Below are positions 4,376 to 5,861 of a DNA stretch of 5,861 nt, piece after piece; the stretch's first letter is position 1; each line of letters starts with the position of its first letter. Under the pieces are notes generated by a model, which made no database searches, was not told the origin of the DNA, and saw only the letters and a program-made list of their open reading frames with translations. The DNA is from Coriobacteriaceae bacterium AF08-21 (GTDB lineage: Bacteria; Actinomycetota; Coriobacteriia; Coriobacteriales; Coriobacteriaceae). Where the stretch lies: assembly GCA_027687465.1 (NCBI GenBank), contig JAQCQR010000038.1, positions 1 through 5,861 on the forward strand, given 5' to 3'. Made by a program: the position numbers and the translations under genes.

Positions 4376-5623
4376 CTATTTCTCGCTTTTCTGTATATAG
4401 GCGTTGATGAAGTCTTCGTAGCCTTTAACTGCTTTTATTTCTGATTGTTGAACGAGGCTTGTATACGTTTTGAGCGTGATATTGGGGTCCGCGTGGCCAA
4501 GAATACCTTGCACGCTTCTAACGTCCGATCCGTTCGCCAGCATAAAAGTGCTTACACAATGCCTGAGCTGATGCGGGCAGATACCCTTATATAGTTTTCC
4601 GCCAGTCGAATTGTTCGGCTCATAGATTCCAAGATTGCAGCTAACTGCGAAATCGCGAAACCAATGGTTGAAGATGTAGTTTTTCATGTGACAGACAGTA
4701 GGGACCCCCTGCTTGACAGCAATATCGCTAATGATGGGAGTGCTGCCAGTCTGGGACAGCCCCAGAGAGGCCAGGAGCTCTTTTTGTATGGCTGACCATG
4801 ATTGAAGACGTTCGGCCAAGGTTTCTCCAACGGGGATTTTGCGTTGGCTTTCTTGTGACTTGGGTGCCCTCAGTTCATGGTCGTTGGTGTACTGCCTGTC
4901 AATTTTCAAGGTTTTATTGGCAGGGTCCCAATCGCGCCATTCGAGGCCCAGCATCTCGCCTTTCCGCATACCCGTATACACTAGTACTAGCGTACCAACA
5001 GCTTCGGCGGTGAGCTCAATGTGTTGAAGATGTGTGCATAGGGTAGCTATTTGGTCGATTGTCAGTGATTCTCTTTTGTTGCGTGGTCTGCGAACATGAA
5101 CGGTAGCGCAGGGGTTTCGATCAATTATTCTCTTTGCGACTGTATTCGACAGAATCTGGCGCAGTTTCGCATTGATTCGTACAAGCTCAGATGGTTTGTA
5201 TTTTCCCGTACGACGAGCTTCGGCATATGTTTCTTCGATTAGATCGGGAGTTAGCCCCTCAATTGTCTGAAACGCACCGAATAGGTCTTCGATATGCCTG
5301 CAATCGTACGCTTCTCTTTCATAGCTCGTTGGCGCAAGCTCGGTGTCCCTATTTTCATGAAAGGCCCAGCAGTAGGACGCAAGCAAAGTGGGCTTTTTAG
5401 TTTTAGTGATCGTGCCAGAGGAGTTGATTTCAGCCAGCTTGGCCTGCATTGCAGCCTTAGCTTCTGTTTTAGTCTTGCAACGAACCGTATAAGTTGGGGA
5501 TCGTTTGTAACGCCCTGTCTTAGGGTCCTTGACCCCAAGGGAAAAATAATAGCGATAGGTGTTAGGTGATCTCTTGTCTTTCCAACACGTGCCTCTTCCG
5601 CTAATTAGTGGCTGTTCTGACAT
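4376..5623 (-). CDS. int: Tyrosine recombinase (integrase) of the integrative element
   Basis: A 415-residue phage/ICE-type integrase with the usual three parts. The N-terminus (about 1-70; YRYYFSLGVKDPKTGRYK) resembles the arm-type DNA-binding domain. A core-binding helical domain (about 75-180; SYCWAFHENRDTELAPTSYE) follows. The C-terminal catalytic domain carries the full active set: R220 (TGMRKGE), K255 (APKS), H351 and R354 (HQLRH), H377 (GHADP) and the nucleophile Y387 (TYTSL). Length and spacing are normal, so an active enzyme is expected; it cuts and joins attachment sites through a phosphotyrosine link. GGAG 7 bases before the ATG fixes the start. The gene points away from the tRNA-derived attachment site about 190 bp upstream, a common layout in islands inserted at tRNA genes. 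GC is clearly lower than in the phosphoesterase genes. Confidence 0.95.
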   Translation of the reverse strand: MSEQPLISGRGTCWKDKRSPNTYRYYFSLGVKDPKTGRYKRSPTYTVRCKTKTEAKAAMQAKLAEINSSGTITKTKKPTLLASYCWAFHENRDTELAPTSYEREAYDCRHIEDLFGAFQTIEGLTPDLIEETYAEARRTGKYKPSELVRINAKLRQILSNTVAKRIIDRNPCATVHVRRPRNKRESLTIDQIATLCTHLQHIELTAEAVGTLVLVYTGMRKGEMLGLEWRDWDPANKTLKIDRQYTNDHELRAPKSQESQRKIPVGETLAERLQSWSAIQKELLASLGLSQTGSTPIISDIAVKQGVPTVCHMKNYIFNHWFRDFAVSCNLGIYEPNNSTGGKLYKGICPHQLRHCVSTFMLANGSDVRSVQGILGHADPNITLKTYTSLVQQSEIKAVKGYEDFINAYIQKSEK

Positions 5624-5626
5624 CTT

Positions 5627-5671
5627 TGCACTCCGTTTCTTTGAATAGTTTTCAACAATTCATTGAGTGCA
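5627..5671 (-). promoter_or_regulatory. Hairpin overlapping the integrase ribosome binding site
   Basis: TGCACTC (5627-5633) and GAGTGCA (5665-5671) are a 7-bp inverted repeat enclosing a smaller hairpin, TTGAA (5641-5645) with TTCAA (5651-5655). On the - strand the downstream arm contains the GAG of the GGAG ribosome binding site, so folding would hide it. This could hold integrase translation down. It may instead be a DNA binding site; the palindrome TTTAGCTAAA follows at 5673-5682. Confidence 0.4.
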
Positions 5672-5815
5672 GTTTAGCTAAAGCTGTTAGTAATATGTTT
5701 GTAAAAGCGTAGGCGCAGCTACCGGAGGCAAAAGACACAAACTGCTATGTTTATCTGCGGTTATATGATGTTCAATGATGCTTGATGAATGGTAGGGGGT
5801 AGCATTAAATCATAT
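5672..5815. other. Non-coding stretch between integrase and attachment core
   Basis: AT-rich and without a credible ORF. It contains the palindrome TTTAGCTAAA (5673-5682) and a cluster of ATGATG/GATGAATG-like words at about 5766-5791. A similar GATGAATG word recurs at about 4359, beyond the far end of the integrase gene. Such repeats are candidates for integrase arm-type or excisionase sites, but they are short and loose. The integrase promoter should also lie here; no convincing pair of hexamers was found. Confidence 0.3.
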
Positions 5816-5860
5816 CTCCTAAAGCGGGTGTCGACGGTTCGAATCCGCCCGGGGGCACCA
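5816..5860 (+). tRNA. 3' part of tRNA-Arg(CCU): attachment site (att) of the element
   Basis: The last 45 bases read as the 3' half of a tRNA: anticodon loop CTCCTAA (5816-5822, anticodon CCT), 3' anticodon stem AGCGG (5823-5827), variable loop GTGTC, T arm GACGG-TTCGAAT-CCGCC (5833-5849), 3' acceptor strand CGGGGGC (5850-5856), discriminator A and encoded CCA (5858-5860). Upstream bases (CATAT) do not pair with AGCGG and no D arm is present, so the fragment is not a functional tRNA. A break at the anticodon loop is the standard result of tyrosine-integrase insertion into a tRNA gene. The intact tRNA should be at the far (left) end of the element. One T-stem pair (A5834-C5848) is mismatched. 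The Arg(CCU) identity rests on the loop alone. Confidence 0.75.
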
Positions 5861-5861
5861 G

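Noticed and set aside
5750..5861. A complete tRNA gene at the right end
   Set aside because: Upstream of the anticodon loop there is no matching 5' anticodon stem, D arm or acceptor strand GCCCCCG.

Overview
The window looks like the integrase-proximal end of an integrative genetic element, either a prophage-like island or an integrative and conjugative element. Its right edge falls on an attachment site made from the 3' part of a tRNA gene. Very GC-rich genes in the left half, a tRNA with an encoded CCA end, and a much more AT-rich integration module suggest a high-GC actinobacterium, tentatively a Coriobacteriia-type gut bacterium. That assignment is an inference from general character, not from a marker gene.

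Left part (1-2310, + strand): a possible partial gene end is followed by a leader with two hairpins, the second ending in a run of six T. Then come three calcineurin-like metallophosphoesterases, at 198-836, 833-1558 and 1558-2295. Their start and stop codons overlap (ATGA, then TGATG), so they are very likely one translationally coupled operon. The second and third are tandem paralogues; the first belongs to a different branch. The operon ends in a striking array of four TTCTAGAA-type boxes at exact 11-bp spacing, which is also an 18-bp perfect inverted repeat.

Middle (2338-3515): a convergent gene (- strand) encodes a 189-residue, almost wholly coiled-coil protein with a structured leader. 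The next roughly 600 bp has no confidently called gene. It holds one plausible 44-codon ORF (+ strand), a doubtful - strand ORF, and two strong hairpin terminators on opposite strands.

Right part (3516-5861, - strand): a winged-helix protein and an excisionase-like helix-turn-helix protein form a small operon behind a TTGACA promoter and a hairpin leader. Upstream of them is a complete tyrosine recombinase with its full catalytic set. Between the integrase start and the window end lie a hairpin that overlaps the integrase ribosome binding site, a non-coding stretch that may carry recombinase-binding sites, and a tRNA 3' fragment from a CTCCTAA anticodon loop to CCA, which reads as tRNA-Arg(CCU). 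The intact tRNA and the rest of the element should lie to the left, outside the window.

Working model: the integrase and excisionase-like protein control insertion into and exit from the tRNA-Arg gene, and the winged-helix protein regulates or helps replicate the element. The GC-rich metallophosphoesterase operon and coiled-coil gene are cargo of unknown role. The most unusual parts are the three-phosphoesterase operon, the 4 x 11-bp array at its end, and the repeated use of structured leaders.
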